DNA from: Ralstonia sp. UBA689
GTDB lineage: Bacteria > Pseudomonadota > Gammaproteobacteria > Burkholderiales > Burkholderiaceae
Reading direction: 5' to 3'
DNA: 64,000 bases
Assembly (NCBI RefSeq): GCF_002298975.1
Contig: NZ_DBMV01000046.1
Location: 37,965-101,964, forward strand
The position numbers and the translations under genes were made by a program. This document shows positions 7,874-16,277 of the stretch, piece after piece. A model generated the notes under the pieces. The model was not told where the DNA came from. It was given only the letters and a program-made list of their open reading frames with translations, and did no database searches. Positions within the stretch are counted from its first letter, which is position 1. The number at the start of each line of letters is the position of its first letter.

Positions 7874-8679
7874 CCATGCCGATGATCGACCTGACCGGCA
7901 AGACGGCCGTGGTGACGGGGGGCTCTTCCGGCATCGGCCTCGCCACTGTTGAACTGCTGCTGGAAGCCGGCGCCGCCGTGGCGCTGTGCGGCCGCAATGC
8001 CGAACGTCTGGCGGCTGCCGAGCAAGCGCTGCGCAGCCGCTTTCCCGGTGCCAGGCTGTTCGCCGCCAGCTGCGACGTGCTCGACGCCGCGCAGATGACC
8101 GCGTTTGCCGATGCGGTGGAGAAAGAACTCGGGCCTGTCGACATGCTGGTCAACAACGCCGGCCAGGGCCGCGTCTCGACGTTTGCCGATACCGAAGATG
8201 CGGCGTGGACGGACGAGCTGCACCTGAAGTTCTTCTCCGTCATCCACCCGACGCGTGCCTTCCTGCCGCAATTGGAGCGCTCGGGGCAGGGCGCCATCGT
8301 CTGCGTCAACTCGCTGCTGGCGCAGCAACCCGAGCCGCACATGGTGGCCACCTCGGCCGCGCGCGCCGGTGTGCTCAACCTGGTGCGCTCGATGGCCACC
8401 GAATTCGCCCCCAAGGGCGTGCGCGTGAACGGCATCCTGATCGGGCTGGTCGAGTCCGGCCAGTGGCGCCGCCGTTTCGAGGCACGTCCGGAAGCCGATC
8501 GTCATCTCGACTGGGCCGCGTGGACGCGCCGCCTGGCCGTGCAAAAGCATATCCCCCTTGGCCGTCTGGGCCTGCCAGAAGAGGCAGCCCGCGCCATTCT
8601 GTTCCTTGCCTCGCCGTTGTCTTCGTACACCACGGGCAGCCATATCGATATCTCCGGAGGACACTCCCGTCATGCGTAA
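7870..8679 (+). CDS. SDR-family protein with a degenerate active site
   Basis: A 269-residue SDR by fold: cofactor loop TGGSSGIG at residues 16-23, NNAG at 95-98 and the family Ser148. The catalytic YxxxK pair is absent: the aligned stretch reads MVATSAARAGV, so Thr161 takes the tyrosine position and Arg165 the lysine position. The rest of the sequence is well conserved, with no frame damage. It may bind NAD(P) without classical dehydrogenase activity, or use another mechanism. It overlaps iclR by 4 bp and the ThDP enzyme gene by 8 bp, so it is translationally coupled on both sides. Confidence 0.85.
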   Translation: MTMPMIDLTGKTAVVTGGSSGIGLATVELLLEAGAAVALCGRNAERLAAAEQALRSRFPGARLFAASCDVLDAAQMTAFADAVEKELGPVDMLVNNAGQGRVSTFADTEDAAWTDELHLKFFSVIHPTRAFLPQLERSGQGAIVCVNSLLAQQPEPHMVATSAARAGVLNLVRSMATEFAPKGVRVNGILIGLVESGQWRRRFEARPEADRHLDWAAWTRRLAVQKHIPLGRLGLPEEAARAILFLASPLSSYTTGSHIDISGGHSRHA

Positions 8680-10387
8680 CGAACAACAACTGGTCACGGT
8701 GGGCTGCGCCATCGCCGCCTTCCTGGAAGCCTGCGAGGTCAAGGCCGCCTTTGGCGTGATCTCGATCCACAACATGCCGATCCTCGATGCGATGGGCGAG
8801 CGCGGCAAGATCCGCTTCATCCCGGCACGCGGTGAAGCGGGTGGCACCAACATGGCCGACGCCTATGCTCGTACCACGGGTGGCCTGGGCGTGTGCCTGA
8901 CGAGCACCGGCACCGCCGCCGGCAATGCCGCCGGTGCGATGGTGGAAGCGCTGACCGCCGGCACGCCGCTGCTGCACATTACTGGCCAGATCGAAACGCC
9001 GTACCTGGACCAGAGCCTGGCGTACATCCACGAGGCGCCGGACCAGCTCACCATGCTCAAGGCCGTCTCCAAGGCCGCCTTCCGTGTGCGCAGCGCCGAC
9101 ACCGCCATCAGTACCATGAAGCTGGCTGTGCAGACCGCGCTCACTGCCCCGACCGGCCCGGTGAGCGTGGAGATTCCGATCGACATCCAGGCCGCGCTGA
9201 TCCCGATGCCGGAAGACCTGCGCCCGCTGCAGGTGCCGCAGCATGTGCCGTCGGCTCACGCGCTGGACGAACTGGCCGAGCGCCTGTTGCGCGCGCGCCG
9301 TCCGATGTTGTGGCTGGGCGGTGGCGCCCGCCATGCCGCCAAGCAGGTCAAGCGCCTGATGGACCTGGGCTTTGGTGTGGTCACCAGCACGCAGGGCCGC
9401 GGCATCGTGCCGGAAGATGACCCGCGCTCGCTGGGCGCCTTCAACCTGCACAAGCCGGTCGAGGCGTTCTACCAGACGTGCGATGCGATGGTCGTGGTGG
9501 GCTCGCGCCTGCGCGGCAACGAAACGCTCAAGTACGAACTGAAGTTGCCCCGCCCGCTTTACCGCATCGATGCCGATGCGTCTGCGGAGGGCCGCTGCTA
9601 CGCCAGCGACTACTTCGTCTGCGGCGATTCAGCTCTGGCACTGGACGGCTTGGCCGATCGGCTGGAAAAGAAGATGCAGATCGACGCCGCGTTTGCGGGC
9701 GACCTGCGTGCCGTGCACGAGAAGGCCGTCGGCGGGCTGATCGATGGCCTGGGCCCGTACACCAAGCTGGTGGAAGCGCTGCAGTCGGCAGTCGGTCGCG
9801 AGTTCAACTGGGTGCGCGACGTGACCGTCTCGAACAGCACCTGGGGCAACCGCCAACTGCGCATCTTCGATTCGCGTGCCGGCGTGCATGCGCTGGGCGG
9901 CGGCATCGGCCAGGGCCTGGCGATGGGCATTGGCGCAGCCATCGGCGCGGCCGCCACGGCATCGGGCAAGAAGACCTTCTGTCTGGCCGGTGACGGCGGC
10001 TTCATCCTGAACCTGGGTGAGCTGGCCACCGCTGTGCAGGAGCGCGCCAACCTCGTCATTGTGCTGATGAATGACAAGGGCTACGGCGTCATCAAGAACA
10101 TCCAGGACGCGCAGTACGGCGGCCGCCGCCACTATGTCGAGCTCCATACGCCGGACTACGCCGTGTTGTCGCAGTCGCTGTCGCTGCGCCATCGCCGCGT
10201 GTCGGATCTGGCCGACATCGGCAATGCACTGAACGACGCAATCGACGGCGAAGGCCCGTTCCTGCTGGAGATCGACATGCTCTCCATCGGCAGCTTCAAG
10301 ACGGCCTTTGCCGGCCCGCCGGTCAACCAGCAGGCACCGGGCGGCCAGGGCAAGCGCGCTGCCGAACGTACCACGGTGGTGGCGTGA
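8672..10387 (+). CDS. Thiamine-diphosphate-dependent enzyme (2-oxoacid decarboxylase or synthase type)
   Basis: A 571-residue ThDP enzyme with the three-domain order PYR, central and PP. The cofactor-activating glutamate is Glu55 (PARGEAGGTNMADAYAR); the ThDP/Mg motif runs from GDG at 440-442 (AGDGGFILNLGEL) to MND at 466-468. Annotation pipelines would call it acetolactate-synthase-like, but no small subunit or other branched-chain gene is present. Between an SDR gene and an amino-acid-dehydrogenase-like gene, decarboxylation of a 2-oxoacid to an aldehyde is the most economical idea (inference). GGAGG at 8656-8660 supports the ATG at 8672. Confidence 0.88.
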   Translation: MRNEQQLVTVGCAIAAFLEACEVKAAFGVISIHNMPILDAMGERGKIRFIPARGEAGGTNMADAYARTTGGLGVCLTSTGTAAGNAAGAMVEALTAGTPLLHITGQIETPYLDQSLAYIHEAPDQLTMLKAVSKAAFRVRSADTAISTMKLAVQTALTAPTGPVSVEIPIDIQAALIPMPEDLRPLQVPQHVPSAHALDELAERLLRARRPMLWLGGGARHAAKQVKRLMDLGFGVVTSTQGRGIVPEDDPRSLGAFNLHKPVEAFYQTCDAMVVVGSRLRGNETLKYELKLPRPLYRIDADASAEGRCYASDYFVCGDSALALDGLADRLEKKMQIDAAFAGDLRAVHEKAVGGLIDGLGPYTKLVEALQSAVGREFNWVRDVTVSNSTWGNRQLRIFDSRAGVHALGGGIGQGLAMGIGAAIGAAATASGKKTFCLAGDGGFILNLGELATAVQERANLVIVLMNDKGYGVIKNIQDAQYGGRRHYVELHTPDYAVLSQSLSLRHRRVSDLADIGNALNDAIDGEGPFLLEIDMLSIGSFKTAFAGPPVNQQAPGGQGKRAAERTTVVA

Positions 10388-10419
10388 ACTTGCAACGGCA
10401 AGAACCCAAGGAGCCGCAC

Positions 10420-11223
10420 ATGCTGCATGTATCGATGGTCGGTTGCGGTGCAATCGGGCAGGGCGTGCTGGAACTGCTCAAGAGCGATCCGGACGTCTGC
10501 TTCGACGCGGTGATCGTGCCCGAGCACGCGATGGACAAGGCACGCGAGGCGATTGCTCCGCTGGCCCCGCATGCGCGGGTGACGACGCACCTGTCGGCTG
10601 ATGCACGCCCCGACCTGCTGGTCGAATGCGCGGGCCATGAGGCACTGAAAGAGCATGTGATGCCTGCGCTGGAGCAGGGCATCGATTGCCTGGTGGTGTC
10701 AGTGGGAGCGCTGTCCGAGCCCGGCCTGGCCGAGCGCCTGGAAGCCGCAGCCCGGCGCGGCAATGCGCAAGTGCAATTGCTCTCGGGTGCCATCGGTGCC
10801 ATCGATGCGCTGGCGGCTGCGCGCGTCGGCGGGCTGGATGCCGTGATCTACACCGGCCGCAAGCCGCCCCGTGCCTGGAAGGACACGCCGGCAGACGGGC
10901 AATTCGATCTCGATGCGCTGCGCGAGCCGACCGTGATCTTCGAGGGCAATGCCCGCGAAGCCGCGCGCCTGTTCCCGAAGAACGCCAACGTGGCGGCCAC
11001 GCTGTCGCTGGCGGGCCTGGGGCTGGAGCACACGCAGGTCAAACTGCTGGCCGACCCGACCGTCGACGAGAACGTTCATCACGTCGAGGCACGCGGCGCC
11101 TTTGGCGGCTTCGAGCTGACCATGCGCGGCAAGCCGCTGGCAGCCAATCCCAAGACTTCAGCGCTGACGGTGTTCAGCGTGGTGCGTGCGCTGGGCAACC
11201 GCGCGCACGCTGTTTCGATTTAA
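10420..11223 (+). CDS. nadX: Aspartate dehydrogenase-like protein (NadX/DUF108 family)
   Basis: A 267-residue protein, the usual length for L-aspartate dehydrogenases. The Rossmann motif is GCGAIG at residues 8-13, followed by LLSGAIGAIDALAAA (about 120-134), GRKPPRAW and the conserved DENVHHVEARGAFGG with the candidate catalytic His220/221. Known members oxidise L-aspartate to iminoaspartate/oxaloacetate with NAD(P), or run in reverse. AAGGAG lies seven bases before the ATG at 10420, which decides against the longer start at 10384. No other NAD biosynthesis gene is near; being inside a catabolic operon suggests it handles a pathway amino acid or imine (inference). Confidence 0.88.
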   Translation: MLHVSMVGCGAIGQGVLELLKSDPDVCFDAVIVPEHAMDKAREAIAPLAPHARVTTHLSADARPDLLVECAGHEALKEHVMPALEQGIDCLVVSVGALSEPGLAERLEAAARRGNAQVQLLSGAIGAIDALAAARVGGLDAVIYTGRKPPRAWKDTPADGQFDLDALREPTVIFEGNAREAARLFPKNANVAATLSLAGLGLEHTQVKLLADPTVDENVHHVEARGAFGGFELTMRGKPLAANPKTSALTVFSVVRALGNRAHAVSI

Positions 11224-11236
11224 GCGAGTCCAGCGC

Positions 11237-12733
11237 ATGACTGTCTCAACCATGAATGCAACCGCAACTTCTCTGCTTCCGATCTGCATCGCGGGCGAAT
11301 GGCGCCTCGGCTCGGGCGAGCGCTATGCCACCCGCTACCCGGCCACGGGTGAGGTCGTCGCCGAACTCAACGCCGCCAGCGTGGCCGATGTGGAGGAGGC
11401 GGTCGCCGGTGCCTACCGTGCCTTCCTCTCCAGCGGTTGGGCCCAGCGCAAGCCGCACGAGCGTGCCGCCGTGCTGTACCGCGTGGCCGAGCTGATCCGC
11501 ACGCGCAGTGAGGCACTGGCGCAGCGCCAGCGCCTGGACAATGGCAAGCCGATCAGTGAGACGCGTGCCCTGGTGGCTAGTGCGGCAGCCACGTTTCAGT
11601 TCTTTGCAGCGGCTTGCGAGACGCTGGAAGAATCGCTCACCCCGGCACGCGGCGACTGCCTCACGATGAGCGTGCACGAGCCGATGGGCGTGGTGGCCGC
11701 CATCACGCCGTGGAATTCCCCCATTGCCAGCGAAGCGCAGAAGATGGCGCCCGCGCTGGCCGCCGGTAACGCCGTCGTCGTCAAGCCTGCCGAGGTGACG
11801 CCGCTGATGGCGCTGGAGCTGGCTGCCATCTGTGAAGAGGCGGGCGTGCCCAAGGGCATGATCAGCGTGCTGCCGGGCAAGGGTTCGATCATCGGCGATG
11901 CGATCACCAAGCATCCGCTGGTGCGCCGCGTATCGTTCACGGGCGGCACGACCACAGGCCGCCATATCGCGCACATTGCTGCCGAGAAGATGATGCCGGT
12001 GTCGCTGGAGCTGGGCGGCAAGTCGCCGACCATGGTGTTTGACGATGCCGACCTCGACCACGCGGTCAACGGTGTGCTGTACGGCATCTTCAGTTCGTCG
12101 GGCGAGTCGTGCATCGCGGGCTCGCGTCTGTTCGTGGCACGTTCGCTGTACGAGCCATTCATGGACCGTCTGGCCGCTGGTGCGGCACGTCTGCGTGTGG
12201 GCAACCCGGCCGACGAGCAAACGCAGATGGGCCCGCTGATCACCGATCGCCATCGCGAGACCATCGAATCGTACGTGGCGATGGGCGTGGAGGACGGCGG
12301 CCACCTGCGCACTGGCGGCCTGCGCCCAGAGATTGCCGGCTGCGAGTCGGGCTACTTCTACACGCCCACCATCATCGAAGGCCTGACCAACCGCGACCGC
12401 ATCTGCCAGGAAGAAATCTTCGGCCCGGTGCTCGTGGCCATGCCGTTCGACGATGAAGAGGAACTGATCGAGCAGGCCAACGACAGCGTCTACGCACTGG
12501 CTGCTGGCATCTGGACGCGCGACTACAAGCGCGCTTGGCGCGTCGCGCGCGCCGTGCAGGCCGGCAACGTATGGATCAACACGTACAAGCAGTTTTCGAT
12601 CTCGACGCCGTTTGGCGGCTGGCGTGACAGCGGCCTGGGTCGCGAGAAGGGTCGCCTGGGCATCCTGCAATACATGGAACAGAAGAGCCTCTACTGGGGC
12701 CTGAACGAACAACCGCTGGCCTGGGCCAACTAA
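11237..12733 (+). CDS. NAD(P)-dependent aldehyde dehydrogenase
   Basis: A 498-residue ALDH oxidising an aldehyde to a carboxylate. Asn160 (ITPWNSP), Lys183 (VVKPAE), Glu258 (LELGGKSP) and catalytic Cys292 (GESCIAGSR) are all in place, as is the C-terminal STPFGGWRDSGLGREKG. The position 14 bp behind the nadX-like gene suggests it oxidises the aldehyde that the ThDP enzyme would release, or a semialdehyde from ring cleavage. A second in-frame ATG at 11252 is possible. Confidence 0.92.
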   Translation: MTVSTMNATATSLLPICIAGEWRLGSGERYATRYPATGEVVAELNAASVADVEEAVAGAYRAFLSSGWAQRKPHERAAVLYRVAELIRTRSEALAQRQRLDNGKPISETRALVASAAATFQFFAAACETLEESLTPARGDCLTMSVHEPMGVVAAITPWNSPIASEAQKMAPALAAGNAVVVKPAEVTPLMALELAAICEEAGVPKGMISVLPGKGSIIGDAITKHPLVRRVSFTGGTTTGRHIAHIAAEKMMPVSLELGGKSPTMVFDDADLDHAVNGVLYGIFSSSGESCIAGSRLFVARSLYEPFMDRLAAGAARLRVGNPADEQTQMGPLITDRHRETIESYVAMGVEDGGHLRTGGLRPEIAGCESGYFYTPTIIEGLTNRDRICQEEIFGPVLVAMPFDDEEELIEQANDSVYALAAGIWTRDYKRAWRVARAVQAGNVWINTYKQFSISTPFGGWRDSGLGREKGRLGILQYMEQKSLYWGLNEQPLAWAN

Positions 12734-12762
12734 GGCCGAGAACTGGTGTGGAGGAGACAAGG

Positions 12763-12837
12763 ATGAGCATCAATTTGGGCAAAGGCTTTGCCATGAAGCC
12801 GACACAAGCGCCGGCAACGCAAAGGAGCGCGCAATGA
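12763..12837 (+). CDS. Possible 24-codon leader peptide coupled to the MFS gene
   Basis: An ATG preceded by a good GAGGAG site opens a 24-codon frame (MSINLGKGFAMKPTQAPATQ plus RSAQ) whose TGA overlaps the MFS start as ATGA. The peptide has no recognisable domain. The arrangement would permit translational coupling of the transporter to the small frame. It could also be the accidental remainder of a longer gene; only the ribosome binding site and the exact overlap support it. Confidence 0.4.
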   Translation: MSINLGKGFAMKPTQAPATQRSAQ

Positions 12838-14096
12838 ACTCGAACGCGCAACGCTGGCTGGGCGTGACCACGCTGTTTCTGGTCGTCGCCGTTTCTTACG
12901 TCGACCGCATCAATATTGCGGTGCTGATTACGCAGCACGACTTTCTGCAACATATGGGCCTTGCCGCCAACGACCGCAGCGGCCAGGGCTTGCTGGCAAC
13001 GGCCTTTATGGCTGGCTACGGTTTGTCGGCCGTTGTGTTTACCCCGTTCTGTGCGGCGCTGTTCGGTGTGCGCCGTAGCCTGATCTATGGGCTCAGTCTG
13101 TGGGGGGCCATCACCATTGCCTCGCCCTGGTTCCACAGCTACATGGAGCTTCTGTCGTCGCGCTTTGTGCTGGGCTTTGCCGAAGGGCCGTTGTTCTCGC
13201 TGGGGGCGTCCTACATCAAGGCTCATTTCGACAGCCGGGAAAGCGGTAAGCCCAACGCCCTGTTCAACATGGGCACCGGCATCGGCCTGGCCGTGGGTTA
13301 TCCGCTGGTCGGTTACGCCATCGCGAACGTCGACTGGGAAGCATCATTCCATCTGCTGGGCTTGTGCAACCTGCTGTTGGGCATTCCGCTGGTGCTGGCC
13401 TTTGTGCGTATGCCGGCCCGCTACGCAGCCATGCCCAGGCCGGAGTCCTTCTCCGCCGCACTGAGCACGGTGGGCGATATGTTCCGTGGCGCCTTCCACA
13501 CCCGCCATATCTTGACCATGACAGTGCTGACCGCGGCCTTTCTCTCTTACTTGTGGGGGAGCAGCAACTGGTTGCCGACCTACTTGAAGGAGGCGCGCGG
13601 CTTCTCCTTGCGGGAAATGGGCTGGATGGCTTCTATGCCGCAATACGCGGCGGTGTTGGGTGTGCTGCTGGGTGGCCTGTTGCTGGATATCATCCCGCGC
13701 CGTCGCGTGCCGTTGGTGTTCGTGCTGGGCAGCTTGGGTGTGGCGGTCGCAGTGTTGCTGGCGATCAATAGCACTGATCGCTATGCCGCTGCCTACTGGC
13801 TGACCGCGGCAAGTCTGTGCTGGGGCCTGCAAAGCCCTGCCATTCCCAGCACGGTGCAGTTCAACTCGGCGCCCGAACATGTCGCTTGCGCCTTTGGGGT
13901 GGTCAATGGCGTGGGTAGCCTAGTAGCGGGTTTCATGCCAGCTGTCATGGGGGTCGTGATCGCCCTCGGGAATGGTGGCGGCCTTGCTGCCGGCTTCGGC
14001 AGCCTGGTGGGCACCCAACTTGTCGTGCTGGTGTGTGGCCTGGCCTTGCTGCGGAGTGGTGCGCTTGCTGCCCAGCGCATCCCGGGTGCGGCGTGA
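12834..14096 (+). CDS. MFS transporter, anion:cation symporter-like
   Basis: A 420-residue inner-membrane protein with about twelve hydrophobic helices and a central cytoplasmic loop near residues 195-225. The first helix ends in YVDRINIAVL, the signature of the anion:cation symporter group that imports organic acids such as aromatic carboxylates. The stretch RFVLGFAEGPLFSLGASYIK in helix 4-5 also fits. It is likely the inner-membrane uptake step of this cluster, with the porin at 16278 as outer-membrane counterpart. Its start overlaps the small leader frame. Confidence 0.9.
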   Translation: MNSNAQRWLGVTTLFLVVAVSYVDRINIAVLITQHDFLQHMGLAANDRSGQGLLATAFMAGYGLSAVVFTPFCAALFGVRRSLIYGLSLWGAITIASPWFHSYMELLSSRFVLGFAEGPLFSLGASYIKAHFDSRESGKPNALFNMGTGIGLAVGYPLVGYAIANVDWEASFHLLGLCNLLLGIPLVLAFVRMPARYAAMPRPESFSAALSTVGDMFRGAFHTRHILTMTVLTAAFLSYLWGSSNWLPTYLKEARGFSLREMGWMASMPQYAAVLGVLLGGLLLDIIPRRRVPLVFVLGSLGVAVAVLLAINSTDRYAAAYWLTAASLCWGLQSPAIPSTVQFNSAPEHVACAFGVVNGVGSLVAGFMPAVMGVVIALGNGGGLAAGFGSLVGTQLVVLVCGLALLRSGALAAQRIPGAA

Positions 14097-14175
14097 TCCC
14101 GCTCTGTCAGGACATCAAGAATTTACAGCGACCGTTGGCCACCCGGTGCCAAGCGGAGCAAAGCAGGAGATGAAG

Positions 14176-15138
14176 ATGAATACCATTCGGGGCATCGACG
14201 AAATCGTCTACGGTGCCGACGATCTTGCCGCATGCAAGCAGTTCTTCCAGGACTGGGGCCTCGCGCTGCAGGCCGAAGACGCAGGCGGCCTGCTGTTCGA
14301 AACGCTCAACGGCTGCCGCGTGCGCGTCAGGCACGCCGATGACTCGTCGCTGCCGCCGGCCATTGAGGCAGGCCCGACGCTGCGCGAGGTGATTTGGGGC
14401 GCGGATTCGCAAGGTGTGCTTGATCGACTGGCCGACAAGCTGGCTGACCAGCCCGGCTACATCAACGCGGATGGCCGCGTCGGCTGTACCGACCCGAACG
14501 GCCTGGCTGTGCGCGTGCAGCTCACCCGCAAGCGCGAGATCAACGTGCAATGCGCGGCCATGAACACCTGGACCGACAAGCCGCGCGTGAACCAGCCCAG
14601 CCCGATCTATGAACGGGCCACGCCCATCGAAGTGGGTCACGTGGTGTTCTTCGTGAAGGACGTGGCGGCCACCGAGCGTTTCTATATCGACAAGCTTGGC
14701 TTTGTGCCGTCGGATCACTATCCGGGCCGTGGTGCCTTCTTGCGCTGCGAGCCCGAAGGTGGCCACCACGATCTGTTCCTGCTGCAATTGCCGCAGGCCA
14801 AGAGCGGGCTGAACCACGTTGCCTTTACCGTGCGTGACATCCATGAGGTGTTCGGCGGCGGCATGCAGATGTCGCGCTGCGGCTGGGATACGCAGCTCGG
14901 GCCGGGGCGCCACCCGATCTCATCGGCGTACTTCTGGTACTTCAAAAACCCAGCCGGCGGCCTGATCGAGTATTACGCCGACGAAGACCAGCTTGACGCC
15001 GAATGGCTGCCGCGCGATTTCGAGCCCGGCCCCACGGTGTTTGCGGAGTGGGCCATTGAAGGCGGGATCGACGGCAATACGCGCCGTCAGAAGAACGCCG
15101 GCGGACCGGAAGGCAAGTTCCTGACCGAGAAGCGCTAA
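14176..15138 (+). CDS. Extradiol ring-cleavage dioxygenase, two-domain VOC type
   Basis: A 320-residue type I extradiol dioxygenase that would open a catechol ring next to the hydroxyls with O2 and Fe(II). The C-terminal catalytic VOC domain carries the 2-His-1-carboxylate triad: His155 (EVGHVVFFVKD), His214 (GLNHVAFTVRD) and Glu265 (GGLIEYYAD). The N-terminal domain (residues 1-120) is the usual non-catalytic half. AGGAG at 14165-14169 sits six bases before the second of two ATGs, so 14176 is preferred over 14170. It is 24 bp ahead of the reductase gene. Confidence 0.88.
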   Translation: MNTIRGIDEIVYGADDLAACKQFFQDWGLALQAEDAGGLLFETLNGCRVRVRHADDSSLPPAIEAGPTLREVIWGADSQGVLDRLADKLADQPGYINADGRVGCTDPNGLAVRVQLTRKREINVQCAAMNTWTDKPRVNQPSPIYERATPIEVGHVVFFVKDVAATERFYIDKLGFVPSDHYPGRGAFLRCEPEGGHHDLFLLQLPQAKSGLNHVAFTVRDIHEVFGGGMQMSRCGWDTQLGPGRHPISSAYFWYFKNPAGGLIEYYADEDQLDAEWLPRDFEPGPTVFAEWAIEGGIDGNTRRQKNAGGPEGKFLTEKR

Positions 15139-15161
15139 ACCGAAGTTTCCAGAGAAGTGCC

Positions 15162-16118
15162 ATGAGTACGAATCCCCCTCTCACCCTGCGCGTGCAGGCC
15201 ATGCGCTACGAAGCCCAGGGCATCGTGAGCGTGGAGCTGCGCGATGTCGAGGGCAAGACCCTGCCGGAGTTCTCGCCGGGTGCGCATATCGACTTGCACC
15301 TCGGCAACGGCCTGGTGCGCAGCTATTCGCTCTGCGGCGCACCGGAGGTGCGTGACCGCTACGTGGTCGGTGTGCTGCTCGACCGCAACAGCCGCGGCGG
15401 CTCCCGCTACGTGCACGAGCAGTTGCGTGTTGGCTCGACGCTCAAGATCGGTGGCCCGCGCAATAACTTTGAGCTGGATGAGGCCGCGCCGCGCACGGTG
15501 CTGGTGGCGGGTGGTATCGGCGTGACGCCTATCGTGTGCATGGCGCGCCGGCTGGCAGAGCTGGGCAAGACGTTCTCGATGCTGTACTGCGCGCGCTCGC
15601 GTGCCGAGGCGGCCTTCGCTGATGAGTTGGCTGCTCATGGCGATGCAGTGCGCTTCCATTTTGACGCCGATGCGGGTGGCCCCCCCGACTTGAAGGCGCT
15701 GCTCGCAGGCCATCCCGCCGATACGCACTTCTATTGCTGCGGCCCCGGCCCGATGTTGCGCGCCTTTGAGGCCGCGTGCGAGGCGCTTGGTTACACCAAC
15801 GTCCACATCGAGCGTTTTGCCGCCGATGCAGCGGTGGCATCGGTGCAGGAGGGCGAGTATACGGTCAAGCTCAATCGAACCGGCTCAGAGCTGTGTGTGC
15901 CGGCCGGCAAGTCGCTGCTCGACGCGTTGTTGGAAGTGGGTGTCGAGGTGGAATACAGCTGCAAGGAGGGCGTGTGCGGCTCGTGCGAGACCCGTGTGCT
16001 GGAGGGCGAGCCCGAACATCGCGACAGCGTGCTGTCCAAGAGCGAACGCGCATCGAACCAGACCATGATGGTCTGCGTATCGGGCTGCAAGGGCAAGCGC
16101 CTGGTGATTGATCTTTAA
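15162..16118 (+). CDS. PDR/VanB-type FMN and 2Fe-2S oxidoreductase, partner of the Rieske oxygenase
   Basis: A 318-residue phthalate-dioxygenase-reductase-type protein carrying electrons from NAD(P)H through FMN to a [2Fe-2S] centre and on to the oxygenase. FMN-binding RSYSLCG is at residues 53-59, the NAD-domain VAGGIGVTPI at 115-124 and YCCGPGPML near 191-199, and the plant-type ferredoxin cysteines are Cys267, Cys272, Cys275 and Cys305. It is the only reductase in the cluster and the natural partner of the oxygenase at 3703, although about 10 kb and ten genes separate them. It is followed by a strong terminator. Confidence 0.93.
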   Translation: MSTNPPLTLRVQAMRYEAQGIVSVELRDVEGKTLPEFSPGAHIDLHLGNGLVRSYSLCGAPEVRDRYVVGVLLDRNSRGGSRYVHEQLRVGSTLKIGGPRNNFELDEAAPRTVLVAGGIGVTPIVCMARRLAELGKTFSMLYCARSRAEAAFADELAAHGDAVRFHFDADAGGPPDLKALLAGHPADTHFYCCGPGPMLRAFEAACEALGYTNVHIERFAADAAVASVQEGEYTVKLNRTGSELCVPAGKSLLDALLEVGVEVEYSCKEGVCGSCETRVLEGEPEHRDSVLSKSERASNQTMMVCVSGCKGKRLVIDL

Positions 16119-16123
16119 GTATG

Positions 16124-16161
16124 GGGGCGCCGATCTGACCAGTCGTGCGCTCCTTTTTTTT
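16124..16161 (+). terminator. Rho-independent terminator ending the catabolic operon
   Basis: Stem GGGGCGC (16124-16130) pairs with GCGCTCC (16147-16153) over seven positions with one G-U pair, then a run of eight T (16154-16161). It lies 5 bp after the reductase stop, so the porin beyond it needs its own promoter or read-through. Confidence 0.8.
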
Positions 16162-16186
16162 CATCTTCACCCATTTTTTAAACGTC

Positions 16187-16202
16187 GTTTCGTATACGGA
16201 AC
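16187..16202 (+). promoter_or_regulatory. Candidate IclR-type operator upstream of the porin
   Basis: GTTTCGTATACGGAAC is a 16-bp near-palindrome (one mismatched pair) centred on TATA, 75 bp before the porin start. Its outline matches the boxes ahead of the cluster at 3245-3279. It suggests co-regulation of the porin with the catabolic genes. Confidence 0.5.
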
Positions 16203-16277
16203 GAAGACAATCAGCCCGCCCACCAAGGCGGCGACAACAATCGGCGGGGCCGGCGCCCCAGCCACCGGAGGAAACAA

